Source: Ralstonia pickettii (GTDB taxonomy: Bacteria; Pseudomonadota; Gammaproteobacteria; Burkholderiales; Burkholderiaceae). From it: a DNA stretch of 64,000 bases. The stretch spans positions 1-64,000 of the forward strand of contig NZ_MCGB01000027.1 of the NCBI RefSeq assembly GCF_001699815.1, in the 5' to 3' direction. The translations under genes and the position numbers were made by a program. Shown here one piece after another: positions 43,864 to 52,268 of the stretch (its first letter is position 1; each line of letters opens with the position of its first letter). A model generated the notes under the pieces. It saw nothing but the letters and a program-made list of their open reading frames with translations, had not been told where the DNA came from and searched no databases.

Positions 43864-44576
43864 ACATCGTCATTTCACAACCCATGTTGTTCCCCTGGGT
43901 CGGCATGCTTGAGCAGATCGTGCTGGCGGACGTCTTCGTCAACTATGCGGACGTGCAGTTCTCCAAAGGCAGCTTCACAAACCGGGTGCAGATCAAGGAC
44001 CGCACCGGATCACGCTGGCTGACCGTTCCGCTGGAGAAGTTCCACCTGGGTGAGCGCATCGATCAGGTCCGCCCCTGCGCCAGCACCGACTGGCGCGGCC
44101 AGCACTTGCGCAAACTAGAGCAGGCCTACGAAGAAGCGCCCTATGCGCAGGACATGCTGGCACTCGTGCGCACGGTGTACGAGGCCGACTACGCCAACAT
44201 GGGCGCGCTGGCGTTGGCGTCGATGCAGGCGGTCTGCAGCTATCTGGACATCCCGCTCAGTGCGAAGCTGCGCGACTCCGTGGAACTGGCCGTGCCCGGG
44301 CGCAACAGCGAGCGCGTACTGGCCATCGTGCGGCAACTGCACGGCAGCAAATACATCACCGGGCATGGCGCCAAGAACTATCTGGCGCATGCTGAATTCG
44401 AGCAGCACGGCATCACCGTCGAATACATGAACTACGCCATGCTGCCTTACCGGCAACTGCACGGCGCGTTCACCCCCTTTGTCAGCAGCCTGGACCTCAT
44501 TGCCAATCACGGCCCGGCGAGCAAGCAGTACCTGAACCCACAAACCCTCAACTGGCGCCAATTCACCCATGAATGA
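43860..44576 (+). CDS. WbqC-like protein
   Basis: A 238-residue protein beginning MNIVISQPMLFPWVGMLEQI with DVFVNYADVQFSKGSFTNRVQIK, the WbqC signature, and ending with the conserved NPQTLNWRQF-like tail. WbqC proteins are found in O-antigen and glycan clusters; the reaction is not established (possibly acyl or amino transfer). The operon overlaps continue (4 bases before, 8 after). Confidence 0.85.
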   Translation: MNIVISQPMLFPWVGMLEQIVLADVFVNYADVQFSKGSFTNRVQIKDRTGSRWLTVPLEKFHLGERIDQVRPCASTDWRGQHLRKLEQAYEEAPYAQDMLALVRTVYEADYANMGALALASMQAVCSYLDIPLSAKLRDSVELAVPGRNSERVLAIVRQLHGSKYITGHGAKNYLAHAEFEQHGITVEYMNYAMLPYRQLHGAFTPFVSSLDLIANHGPASKQYLNPQTLNWRQFTHE

Positions 44577-45315
44577 CATCGAACAGTTCCAAGGCGAAGT
44601 CCAGCAGAACATCCAATCCCTGGCGCAGGACAAAGACCTGCAATCGCTGTCACGCATCTGGCTGCGCGAAGTGACCGCGCACAAGTACCACTACAACTTC
44701 ACCTGGATGGGCTTGCCCATCATCCAGTGCCCGCAAGACGTGCTGGCCATGCAGCAACTGATCTGGGAGGTCAAGCCGGACCTGATTATCGAGACCGGCA
44801 TTGCGCGCGGCGGCTCGCTGATCTTCTATGCCTCGATGCTCGAGCTGCTGGCCCAGAGCGGTCATGGTGAAGGCAAGGTCCTAGGCATCGACATCGACAT
44901 CCGCCAGCACAACCGCGAAGCGATCGAGGCGCACCCGATGGCGCGGCGCGTCCAGATGCTGCAGGGCTCCAGCATCGACCCGGACATCATCGAGCAGGTC
45001 AAGCGCATCGCCGCGGGCAAGCAGCGCGTGCTGGTGGCGCTGGACTCCAACCACACCCACGACCACGTGCTTGCCGAACTGGAAGCCTACGCGCCGCTGA
45101 CCAGCGTGGGCAGCTACTGCGTGGTGTTCGACACCGCTGTCGAAGACATGCCGCAAGCGATGTTCAACGATCGTCCGTGGGGCGTCGGGAATAACCCGAA
45201 GACCGCTGTGCACGCCTACCTGCGTGACCACCCGGAATTCGTGATCGACGCCGATATTCACCACAAACTCCTCATTACCGTCGCACCGGACGGCTACCTG
45301 AAGCGCGTTGCCTGA
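44569..45315 (+). CDS. Cephalosporin hydroxylase (CmcI)-like SAM methyltransferase
   Basis: A 248-residue protein of the CmcI/rhamnosyl O-methyltransferase family. VKPDLIIETGIARGGSLIFYASML is the SAM-binding start, with VLGIDIDIRQHNREAI and VALDSNHTHDHVLAELEAY later (metal/sugar side). Despite the name, family members are often sugar O-methyltransferases, which suits a step that adds a methyl to the glycan. It overlaps WbqC by 8 bases. Confidence 0.84.
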   Translation: MNDIEQFQGEVQQNIQSLAQDKDLQSLSRIWLREVTAHKYHYNFTWMGLPIIQCPQDVLAMQQLIWEVKPDLIIETGIARGGSLIFYASMLELLAQSGHGEGKVLGIDIDIRQHNREAIEAHPMARRVQMLQGSSIDPDIIEQVKRIAAGKQRVLVALDSNHTHDHVLAELEAYAPLTSVGSYCVVFDTAVEDMPQAMFNDRPWGVGNNPKTAVHAYLRDHPEFVIDADIHHKLLITVAPDGYLKRVA

Positions 45316-45357
45316 GCGCTTGAACCGACCGCTTGATCCGAAAAATTGGCCGCTGAA

Positions 45358-46590
45358 ATGGAACCCGCGAAGACGACGCCCCAAACCGATGCAGTCACGC
45401 TGAGCATCTGCATCCCGACCTACAACCGGGCGCGCTACCTGGACAACCTGCTCGGGGAACTGGCCGCGCAGATTGATGGACTACGATTCAGCTACGAGAT
45501 CCTGATCGGCGACAACTGCTCGAGCGACACGACCGAACAGGTCGTGGCCCGCCATCAAGGCCGGCTGAACATCCGGTATTTCCGGCGCCCGTCCAACCTG
45601 GGTTCGGCCGAAAACCTGAACCAGCTCTACCGCAGCGCGCAGGGCAAATACGTGCTCTACCACGCCGACGACGACCTGCCCATCCTCGACGAGATCAACA
45701 AGAACCTCGAGATCTTCGAGCGCAATGCGGGCGTGGGCGTCATCTTCGCGCCCTGGTTCATCCACGACTTGCCAACCCGGCAGGACATCACGCCCTTCTA
45801 CCGCCAGGACGACAATTACCTGATCGAGCAGCACGATTACGCCAAGCTGCTGGCGCTGATCCTGTCACACCACATCTTTCCGGAAATCTACCTGGCGCGC
45901 CGCGAAGTGCTCGACCGGCTGTACTTCGCCGCGCCCGAACATGTGTTCTGGGCATTCGCGCATGCCGCAGAAATGCTCGGGTCGTACGCGCTCTACTTCA
46001 GCAAGACACCGTTTTATCGCTCGGTTACGCGCTACTTTGACGACGAGACCCGCGCCCAGGCAGGCAGTGAGGAAGTGAAATACGCATGGGACCGGTATCG
46101 CGGCGGCCTGGAATACGTGTTGAGCAAGTTCTCACACACGTTGGCCCCGAACGAGCGGCAGGAATGGCTGAATGCCATCAACCAGTTCGTGCTCGCGCGT
46201 ATGAAGGTGGCGCTGCGCCTGCGCACGCATGAAGGCGGCAGCTGGATCGACAACTACTACATCGCCAACCGCATCAAGGCGCTCGGCGAGGTAGGCGACC
46301 TGGCCGCGCCCTATGACCTGTACCGCGTCAACGCCGCGTTCGAATACGTGACCAAGCTCGACCCGTTCAAGCCCGAGCCGCCCAGGTACGCCACCCTGCG
46401 CCGCGCACCGCTTCAGGTCTTGCACCACGCGCACGGCTTTGCCGACACCGAGTTTCTGGTGCTCGACGACGATGCCGCCATTCCGCATCACACCATCGTC
46501 GTCACGCCGATTCCGATGGACATTGCGGTGCCGGCCGGCCGCGAAGTCCGCTTCGTGTCGGAACTCGAAACACTCGCCAAATTTCCCTGA
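45358..46590 (+). CDS. GT2 glycosyltransferase (LicD/Wbb-like) of the sugar island
   Basis: A 410-residue protein with a GT-A domain at about 15-230 (LSICIPTYNRARYLDNLLGEL, LIGDNCSSDTTE, YVLYHADDDLPILDE for the DxD) and a C-terminal domain without clear TPRs. Probably transfers the modified sugar. No membrane helix. The start is chosen at the ATG 45358; a TTG lies 12 bases upstream and no good ribosome site is visible. Ends 18 bases before the second fliE. Confidence 0.82.
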   Translation: MEPAKTTPQTDAVTLSICIPTYNRARYLDNLLGELAAQIDGLRFSYEILIGDNCSSDTTEQVVARHQGRLNIRYFRRPSNLGSAENLNQLYRSAQGKYVLYHADDDLPILDEINKNLEIFERNAGVGVIFAPWFIHDLPTRQDITPFYRQDDNYLIEQHDYAKLLALILSHHIFPEIYLARREVLDRLYFAAPEHVFWAFAHAAEMLGSYALYFSKTPFYRSVTRYFDDETRAQAGSEEVKYAWDRYRGGLEYVLSKFSHTLAPNERQEWLNAINQFVLARMKVALRLRTHEGGSWIDNYYIANRIKALGEVGDLAAPYDLYRVNAAFEYVTKLDPFKPEPPRYATLRRAPLQVLHHAHGFADTEFLVLDDDAAIPHHTIVVTPIPMDIAVPAGREVRFVSELETLAKFP

Positions 46591-46608
46591 GTCACTGGTC
46601 ACGCCCAC

Positions 46609-46938
46609 ATGGATCTTTCCAACGCCCATTCCGTGGTCTCGCTGATGAACAGCGTGCTGGCACCGTCAAGCGCCGTTGGTGGCAGTACCGCCAGCGGCGA
46701 CACCGGCAAACCGAGTGTCGACTTCGGCTCGGTGCTCAAGTCATCGCTGGACCGCGTCGACGCCTCGCAGCAGAAGGCCGAAGCCGTTTCGCGCAGCTTT
46801 GAAATGGGCAATAACGACGTCGACCTGCACGACGTCATGCTCTCGCTGCAGAAGGCCAACATCGACATGCAGACTGCCGTACAGGTGCGCAACAAGCTGG
46901 TCTCGGCGTACCAAAGCATCATGAGCATGTCGATCTGA
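46609..46938 (+). CDS. fliE: Flagellar hook-basal body protein FliE, copy 2
   Basis: A 109-residue second FliE. From SVDFGSVLKSSLDRVDAS to the C-terminus it is almost identical to copy 1; the linker (about 20-40) is different and four residues shorter. Both copies keep the complete conserved domain, so both could be functional. Its location at the far end of the glycan genes, again before a glycosyltransferase module, suggests a segmental duplication. Confidence 0.92.
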   Translation: MDLSNAHSVVSLMNSVLAPSSAVGGSTASGDTGKPSVDFGSVLKSSLDRVDASQQKAEAVSRSFEMGNNDVDLHDVMLSLQKANIDMQTAVQVRNKLVSAYQSIMSMSI

Positions 46939-46991
46939 GATCACCCTGCCCGGCCCTTTTCCACACTATGAAGAAGGGCTTGTGGTCGCTC

Positions 46992-47019
46992 TTGTCATTT
47001 ATATTGCGCTCAATATAAT
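46992..47019 (+). promoter_or_regulatory. ohr promoter with OhrR operator
   Basis: TTGTCA (46992-46997) and TATAAT (47014-47019) with a 16-base spacer make a near-consensus promoter. The perfect inverted repeat TTATATTG-N4-CAATATAA (46999-47018) covers the spacer and the -10, as expected for repression by OhrR. Confidence 0.8.
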
Positions 47020-47093
47020 TGTGTCATCGATTTTTGATCGATCTCCCGGCCGACATGTCGCCGACCGGGTTTCCCACGCAAGAGGACCCGACC

Positions 47094-47516
47094 ATGAAGA
47101 CGCTCTACCAGACCCAGGTCACTGCTGAAGGCGGCCGTGCCGGCCATGTTCGCAGCACCGATGGCACGCTGGATCTGCCCCTTTCGCTACCGCGCGAACT
47201 CGGCGGCGCAGGCGGTGCAGCTACGAACCCCGAGCAACTGTTTGCCGCCGGTTATGCCGCCTGCTTTGAAAACGCTGTGCTGCATGTAGCACGTGGCAAG
47301 CAGATCAAGCTGGCGTCGACGTCGGTCACGGCCACGGTGGGCATTGGCCCGCGCGAAGATGGCGGCTTTGCATTGACGGTGTCGCTCGCGGCCACCCTGG
47401 GCGGCGTCGATCAGGCGACCGCTGAAGCGCTTGTGGCTGCGGCACATGGCGTATGTCCCTATTCGCATGCCGTCCGTGGCAATATTGACGTCCAATTGAA
47501 CACGGTCACGCGCTGA
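47094..47516 (+). CDS. ohr: Organic hydroperoxide resistance protein (OsmC/Ohr family)
   Basis: A 140-residue thiol peroxidase. The two active cysteines are in AACFENAVLH (C57) and GVCPYSHAVRGN (C121), with the invariant Arg in PRELGG. It reduces organic hydroperoxides using lipoyl groups. The start at 47094 has AGAGG upstream; earlier starts lie over the promoter. Followed 76 bases later by its regulator gene ohrR. Unexpected place for it: inside a flagellar locus. Confidence 0.93.
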   Translation: MKTLYQTQVTAEGGRAGHVRSTDGTLDLPLSLPRELGGAGGAATNPEQLFAAGYAACFENAVLHVARGKQIKLASTSVTATVGIGPREDGGFALTVSLAATLGGVDQATAEALVAAAHGVCPYSHAVRGNIDVQLNTVTR

Positions 47517-47592
47517 GCCTCTTGCTCAGCCCTGTTGGGCCGATGCGGCACTCGCCGCTCGAGCGCCAGGCCGTTCCCCCCGGGAGTTTTCC

Positions 47593-48036
47593 GTGAACGA
47601 CGTGCTGGCGCTCGATCAGCAGCTTTGCTTTCCTTTGTATGCCGCCGGCCACTTGCTGACGCGCCTCTACCGCCCGCTGCTCGATGAACTGGGCCTGACC
47701 TATCCCCAGTACCTCGTGATGCTGGCGTGCTGGCAGCAGGCGCCATGCGCAGTTGGCGACCTCGGTCGCACGCTGTACCTCGATACGGGCACGCTTACGC
47801 CGCTGCTCAAGCGACTCGAAGAACAGGGCCTCGTCACTCGTACGCGCGATCCCGATGACCAGCGCCGCGTCGTCATCGAGTTGACCAATGCCGGCCGCGC
47901 ACTGCGCGAGCGCGCTGCCAAGGTGCCCGAAGCCCTCGCCTGCAAGATTCCGCTGGAATTGGACGAAATTGGCGCCACGCGCGACGTGCTGCGCAAGCTG
48001 CTCGACGCACTGGCCACAGCGGACGACCGCGAATGA
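47593..48036 (+). CDS. ohrR: OhrR, MarR-family peroxide-sensing repressor
   Basis: A 147-residue MarR repressor with the peroxide-sensing cysteine near the N-terminus (C12 in QQLCFPLYAAG) and recognition helix DLGRTLYLDTGTLTPLLKRLEEQGLV, RTRDPDDQRRVVIELT wing: the OhrR pattern. GTG start with GGGAG upstream. Its TGA overlaps the ATG of the following glycosyltransferase gene (ATGA at 48033-48036), so that gene may be translated from the same message. Confidence 0.92.
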   Translation: MNDVLALDQQLCFPLYAAGHLLTRLYRPLLDELGLTYPQYLVMLACWQQAPCAVGDLGRTLYLDTGTLTPLLKRLEEQGLVTRTRDPDDQRRVVIELTNAGRALRERAAKVPEALACKIPLELDEIGATRDVLRKLLDALATADDRE

Positions 48037-49115
48037 GCGCACCCTCCGCTTGCGCCGATCTGGCGCTAGTTATCATCGCCCGCAATGAAGCCGCCAGCAT
48101 TGCGCGTTGCCTGCTCAGTGCCAAACCGTTTGTCGATCGCATGGTGGTGCTCGACACAGGCTCCATCGACGACACCGTGGCCATTGCCCAGTCGTGCGGC
48201 GCCCTTGTCAGCCACATGGCCTGGACGAACGACTTCTCGGCCGCGCGCAACACCGCGCTGCAGGCAGCCAATGCCGACTGGAACCTCATCCTCGACGCTG
48301 ACGAATGGCTGGAAAGCGGCGGTGAGCATCTGCGCACGCTCAGCGGTGCAGCACCGTCCGTTGGCGTGGTGTGCGTCAAGAACGATACCGACGCGGCCGA
48401 ATCCGCCAGCCAGCTGATTGCGTGGATTCCCCGCCTGCTGCCGCGTGGCGTGCACTACACGGGGCGCATTCACGAGCAGCCGGTGTCTTCATTGCCTGCG
48501 GCGCGCGTGCCGATCGTAGTCCGCCACGATGGCTACACCGCCGCCAAGATGCAGAAGAAAGGCGAGCGCAACACGCAACTGCTGCTCGATGAACTCGCCC
48601 ATCGGCCAGACGACCCGTACGTGCTGTATCAGCTCGGCAAGGAAACCGAGCTGCATCACGAAGACTACGCAAAGGCCGTGACCTACTACGCACGCGCCTT
48701 CAGCCTGGCACCTCCTGATGCGCCGTACCGCCGCAACCTGGCGCTGCGATATGTGTATAGCCTGGGCAAGGCCGATCGCGTTGAAGAAGCGCTGGCGCAA
48801 GGCGATGTCGGCATCCAGACGTGGCCGGACTTTCCTGATCTGTGCTTTGCGCTGGGATTGGTGTTGCTGGATGCGGCTGCCAAGCAGCCTGATGAGGCAG
48901 GCGCCCGGTGGCTACCGCTGGCAGAACAGGTCTTCAACCGCTGCCTTGAGATCGGCGATCAGCCAGAGATGGACGGCAGCGTCATCGGCCGGGGCAGCTT
49001 CCTCGCTGCCCAGCAACTGGCGATCGTGTACCAGATGCAGAGCCACGCGCTCGCACGCAAGTCCGAGCACTACCTGACGCTGTCAAAACAACTGCAGGAC
49101 GCGTCGTCTCAATAA
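48033..49115 (+). CDS. GT2 glycosyltransferase with TPR-like C-terminus, copy 2
   Basis: A 360-residue paralogue of the enzyme at 36621, aligning over its whole length: [56 protein letters not shown] and GRGSFLAAQQLA. It keeps the DxD. The TPR region is at about 180-340. Candidate flagellin glycosyltransferase. Start codon overlaps ohrR, so expression may follow the peroxide module. It converges on fliT. Confidence 0.82.
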   Translation: MSAPSACADLALVIIARNEAASIARCLLSAKPFVDRMVVLDTGSIDDTVAIAQSCGALVSHMAWTNDFSAARNTALQAANADWNLILDADEWLESGGEHLRTLSGAAPSVGVVCVKNDTDAAESASQLIAWIPRLLPRGVHYTGRIHEQPVSSLPAARVPIVVRHDGYTAAKMQKKGERNTQLLLDELAHRPDDPYVLYQLGKETELHHEDYAKAVTYYARAFSLAPPDAPYRRNLALRYVYSLGKADRVEEALAQGDVGIQTWPDFPDLCFALGLVLLDAAAKQPDEAGARWLPLAEQVFNRCLEIGDQPEMDGSVIGRGSFLAAQQLAIVYQMQSHALARKSEHYLTLSKQLQDASSQ

Positions 49116-49465
49116 CGCGCCATGCTGCCGTAAGCGTTGCTGGCGTTGGTGGCACGGCGTGCCGTGTCGATGCGCTTCTGCAGGCGGTCCAGGCGCGGGT
49201 ACACCATGGCGCGCACGCGTGCATCATCTTCCAGAATGCGCACGAGCAGCGTGCGCTTGCGCTCCACATCGGCACGCGAGAGCTGCGGATGCGGCTCGGA
49301 ACGGCGCAGCGCATCCACATAGGCGGCGCTTTCGCGTTCCAGCGTACTGACGACTTCCCAGTTACCCACTTCGGCCGCGCTGACCATTTCAGCGGTCAGA
49401 CTTGCGATGGCTTCGTAGCAGGCGAACAGACTTTCGCTGTCCTTGATCGGGATGTTGCGGTGCAT
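49109..49465 (-). CDS. fliT: Flagellar chaperone FliT
   Basis: A 118-residue helical protein (MHRNIPIKDSESLFACYEAIASLTAEMVSAA...) located after fliD and fliS where FliT belongs. FliT chaperones FliD and restrains FlhDC. Sequence similarity in this family is low, so the call leans on position, size and helical composition. ATG at 49465 with GGAG upstream. Its end overlaps the tail of the convergent glycosyltransferase by 7 bases. Confidence 0.78.
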   Translation of the reverse strand: MHRNIPIKDSESLFACYEAIASLTAEMVSAAEVGNWEVVSTLERESAAYVDALRRSEPHPQLSRADVERKRTLLVRILEDDARVRAMVYPRLDRLQKRIDTARRATNASNAYGSMARY

Positions 49466-49523
49466 ATTGGCTCCAGTTGGGCCGAATTCAGTCAAAGGTC
49501 GCTTTACTACAAACAGCGGGCCA

Positions 49524-49961
49524 TCAGCTCACAACGCTCAGGTGGCTGTTTGCCGCAGCGGCAGCCGGTTGGCCGGCCTGGCCGATGGCGAGCCACGCAT
49601 CCTGCAGCGGGACCAGCAAAGCATCCACCTCGGCGAGGATCGTCAGATCGTTGTTGGCGTTCGCCAACAGCAGGCGGCGCAGCATGTAGTCGTACAGATT
49701 GTTCAGTTGCACGGCAATCTCGCCGCCGCGCTGGTGATCCAGGCTGGCCTGCAGCCCCTGGCCGATGATCGAGATGGCTTTGTCGATCGCCCGCACCTTG
49801 GCCAGCACGTCGCCGCGCTGCATGGCGGCACTGGCCAGGTTGATGGCGGCCCGCGCGCCTTCAAACAACATGGCGATCAGGCGATGCGGATTGGCGTCTA
49901 CCACGGACGTCTCGATGCCGACTTGCGCATAGGCACCGATGGCACGGCGTGCTGCGTACAT
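49524..49961 (-). CDS. fliS: Flagellin export chaperone FliS
   Basis: A 145-residue four-helix protein with typical features: a Tyr/Ala start (MYAARRAIGAYAQVGIET), PHRLIAMLFEGARAAI and AIDKAISIIGQGLQASLD, and LYDYMLRRLLLANANND. It binds the disordered C-terminus of flagellin and guides it to export. In this region its client is fliC at 52269. Operon with fliD upstream and fliT downstream. Confidence 0.92.
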   Translation of the reverse strand: MYAARRAIGAYAQVGIETSVVDANPHRLIAMLFEGARAAINLASAAMQRGDVLAKVRAIDKAISIIGQGLQASLDHQRGGEIAVQLNNLYDYMLRRLLLANANNDLTILAEVDALLVPLQDAWLAIGQAGQPAAAAANSHLSVVS

Positions 49962-50021
49962 GGAAAAGGTCCTCGCTGGTGTCTGTTTTGTTATGGGTTG
50001 TGCTCTAAACCTGAGCCCGGC

Positions 50022-52070
50022 TTAGTTGCTGCTCGAAGTTTGCTTGGTAATGGCCGCGAGCTGCGTCGTCAGGTAGTTGCTGGTGTTCGTCATGCTTGCC
50101 ACCGCGGCCGACAGCGCGTTGAACTGCGTGTAGTACAGCGCCTGCTTGTTATCCAGGCGCGTCTGCATGGCGGTGATCTGGCTGGCAAGCGAGGTCAGCG
50201 AACTGTTGATCGAGTCGGTCTCGTTCTGCACCATGCCGCTGGACGACAGCAGGTTGGTCATCACCGTGTTGAGCTGCGCGGCGTAACCGCGCTGCACCGT
50301 GACCGTGCCACGGGCGCCCAGCGGGCCGCCGGCCACTTGCACGGTCAAGCCGTCGGTGGCGGAACCGGCAATCCCATACAGGTTCTGGCCCGAGCCGGTC
50401 GCTGCCGCACCGTTGATGGTGCCCTGCACATCCACACCATTGGCGGCCGTCGGGCTCGCCCCAAAGAGCGACGAAGCCCCCGCGCCTGATACCGACACCA
50501 CCGACACCGAACCAAACTGGCTATCGGTAATGCTCAGCACGCCGCTGGCATTGGCCGACACCGATGCGTTGACCTTGGCGTTCTGTAGCGTGGCCGATGC
50601 GTTGATCTGGCTTTGAATCTGCGCGGCCAGGGTCGTCGCGGTGTAGCTGCCGGCCGCCAACGTCACGTTGACTGACATGCCGCTGATGCTGAACGCGAGC
50701 GTGTCGTTCACGCCCGCCGTAATGGTTGTGTTTGCGGCGGCCGAACCCGTGAGCGTGCCCTGCGTGGCCAACTGCGTCACGTTGACGGCGTAGCTGCCGG
50801 CCTGTGTGGAATCCGAGAACGTCGGCACGCTGACCAGCGAATCGGTGGCCGTGCCGGTACCGGCAAACAAACCGGTAACCTGGCTGGGCGACTTTGCAAT
50901 GGCCGCCGACAGCTTCGTGTTGTCGACCGACAGCGTGCCGTCGGAGTTCATCGTCACGCCCACGCTGCCGAGCGACTGGTAGTTGCCGTTGCCGACCGCC
51001 TGGCCCAGCACGTCGGTAATCTGGTTGATGAGCGTCTTGGTACTCACGTCGCCAGCCAGCGGGCCGTTGTTGGCCTTGTTGGCGGTGTCGATGTTGGTGA
51101 GCCCGTTCAGTTGCGTACGCAGCGCGTTGTAGCCGTTCACGAAGTTGGTGACGGCGGTGGTGGTGGCGGTCGGGTCGTTGGCCACCGTCACGTTGGTGCT
51201 GCCCGTCTTGGACAGCGTGAACGACGTGCCATCCACCACGTTTGACAACGTGTTGGTCGGGCTTTGCACGGCAATGCCGTTGATGGTGGCCAGGGCATTC
51301 TGGCCCGTGGTCACCTCGGTCATGTTCTGCGTGCCGGCCGGATCCTGCGAGAGCAGCGATTGCAGCGTCGAGTCGCCCGACACCGAGATCTTCATCTCCG
51401 AGCTTGAGCCGCCCGCAGTGGACGTCAGCACCAGACGGTACGGGCTGCCGCTGCCGTCGTTCACGATGCTGGCCGAGACACCCAGGTTGGCCGAGTTGAT
51501 GGCATCGCGAATGCCCGCCAGCGTGTTGTTGGACGAGTTGATCGTGATCGAGCCCCCCGCCAGGTTGCCGTTTTGCGTGAACGTCGAACCGGTGTACTTG
51601 CCGCCGGAAAGCGAGCCACCCGACACCGTGCCGAACGAGAACGAAATCGTGGTCGATGCGCCGCTGCCGATGGCGGTGGTGGTGGAAGCTTGCCCCTGCG
51701 CCGCCAGCACCTGCGATTGCGCAAGCTGCGTGACATTGACCGCGTAGGAACCTGCAGGCGCCGAGCCCGTCACCGACGCGCTCAGCATCGAGGTGTCGTA
51801 GCCGCTGGCCTTCATGGCGCTGTAGTTCGACGCGCTGGTCAGGCTCGACAGCGCGGTCTGGAAGGTCGACAGCGCACTCTTGAGCGACCCCACAGCCGAC
51901 AACTGCGTCTGGTACGAGCTTTGCTGTGTCTGCAACTGTGTCAGCGGCTGGCTCTCCACCTTCATGAGGCTGGTCACCAGCGAATTGACGTCGATGCTCG
52001 TCCCGATACCGGGAATGGAGATCGGCGGTACGTAGTTGCTGGTCGAGGAGGAGGTAGTGGTAGTCGCCAT
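50022..52070 (-). CDS. fliD: Flagellar capping protein FliD, enlarged
   Basis: A 682-residue filament cap protein, larger than usual (about 450-480). FliD_N domain near residues 15-115 (ISIPGIGTSIDVNSLVTSLMKVE). The stretch AGSYAVNVTQLA occurs twice (about 105 and 427), showing a duplicated FlgIN-type module in the middle, each followed by a Ser/Thr/Gly-rich insert. The C-terminal FliD_C part (about 600-670) ends in TQLAAITKQTSSSN. It follows fliC on the minus strand with a gap of about 200 bases. Confidence 0.9.
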   Translation of the reverse strand: MATTTTSSSTSNYVPPISIPGIGTSIDVNSLVTSLMKVESQPLTQLQTQQSSYQTQLSAVGSLKSALSTFQTALSSLTSASNYSAMKASGYDTSMLSASVTGSAPAGSYAVNVTQLAQSQVLAAQGQASTTTAIGSGASTTISFSFGTVSGGSLSGGKYTGSTFTQNGNLAGGSITINSSNNTLAGIRDAINSANLGVSASIVNDGSGSPYRLVLTSTAGGSSSEMKISVSGDSTLQSLLSQDPAGTQNMTEVTTGQNALATINGIAVQSPTNTLSNVVDGTSFTLSKTGSTNVTVANDPTATTTAVTNFVNGYNALRTQLNGLTNIDTANKANNGPLAGDVSTKTLINQITDVLGQAVGNGNYQSLGSVGVTMNSDGTLSVDNTKLSAAIAKSPSQVTGLFAGTGTATDSLVSVPTFSDSTQAGSYAVNVTQLATQGTLTGSAAANTTITAGVNDTLAFSISGMSVNVTLAAGSYTATTLAAQIQSQINASATLQNAKVNASVSANASGVLSITDSQFGSVSVVSVSGAGASSLFGASPTAANGVDVQGTINGAAATGSGQNLYGIAGSATDGLTVQVAGGPLGARGTVTVQRGYAAQLNTVMTNLLSSSGMVQNETDSINSSLTSLASQITAMQTRLDNKQALYYTQFNALSAAVASMTNTSNYLTTQLAAITKQTSSSN

Positions 52071-52197
52071 GATCGGGTCCGATAAGCATCTGCGCCAGCG
52101 GAAGTCTCTCTACACAACGGCACGGGCCGCAGCTTCTTTAGGGCAGGTTATGCAGGCGCCACCCACGCAGAAGAGGGGTATCCGACAAAAGGAAAAA

Positions 52198-52250
52198 GGC
52201 CGACGCCCCCGAGGAGCGCCGGCCCTTGGCCCAGCCGCAAGACGGCTGGG
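52198..52250 (-). terminator. Terminator after fliC
   Basis: On the minus strand, hairpin GGCTGGG/CCCAGCC (52230-52250) is followed by GGCCGGCGC/GCG-CGGCC (52198-52224, one mismatch) and then TTTTTCCTTTT. The T-tract lies on the fliC side of transcription, so fliC is probably transcribed largely alone. Confidence 0.8.
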
Positions 52251-52268
52251 TGGCATCCAGCTTACTGA

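Noticed and set aside
36244-49115. Island as an O-antigen cluster
   Set aside because: No wzx, wzy, wzz, waaL or ABC transporter genes; placed inside flagellar genes with cytoplasmic glycosyltransferases.
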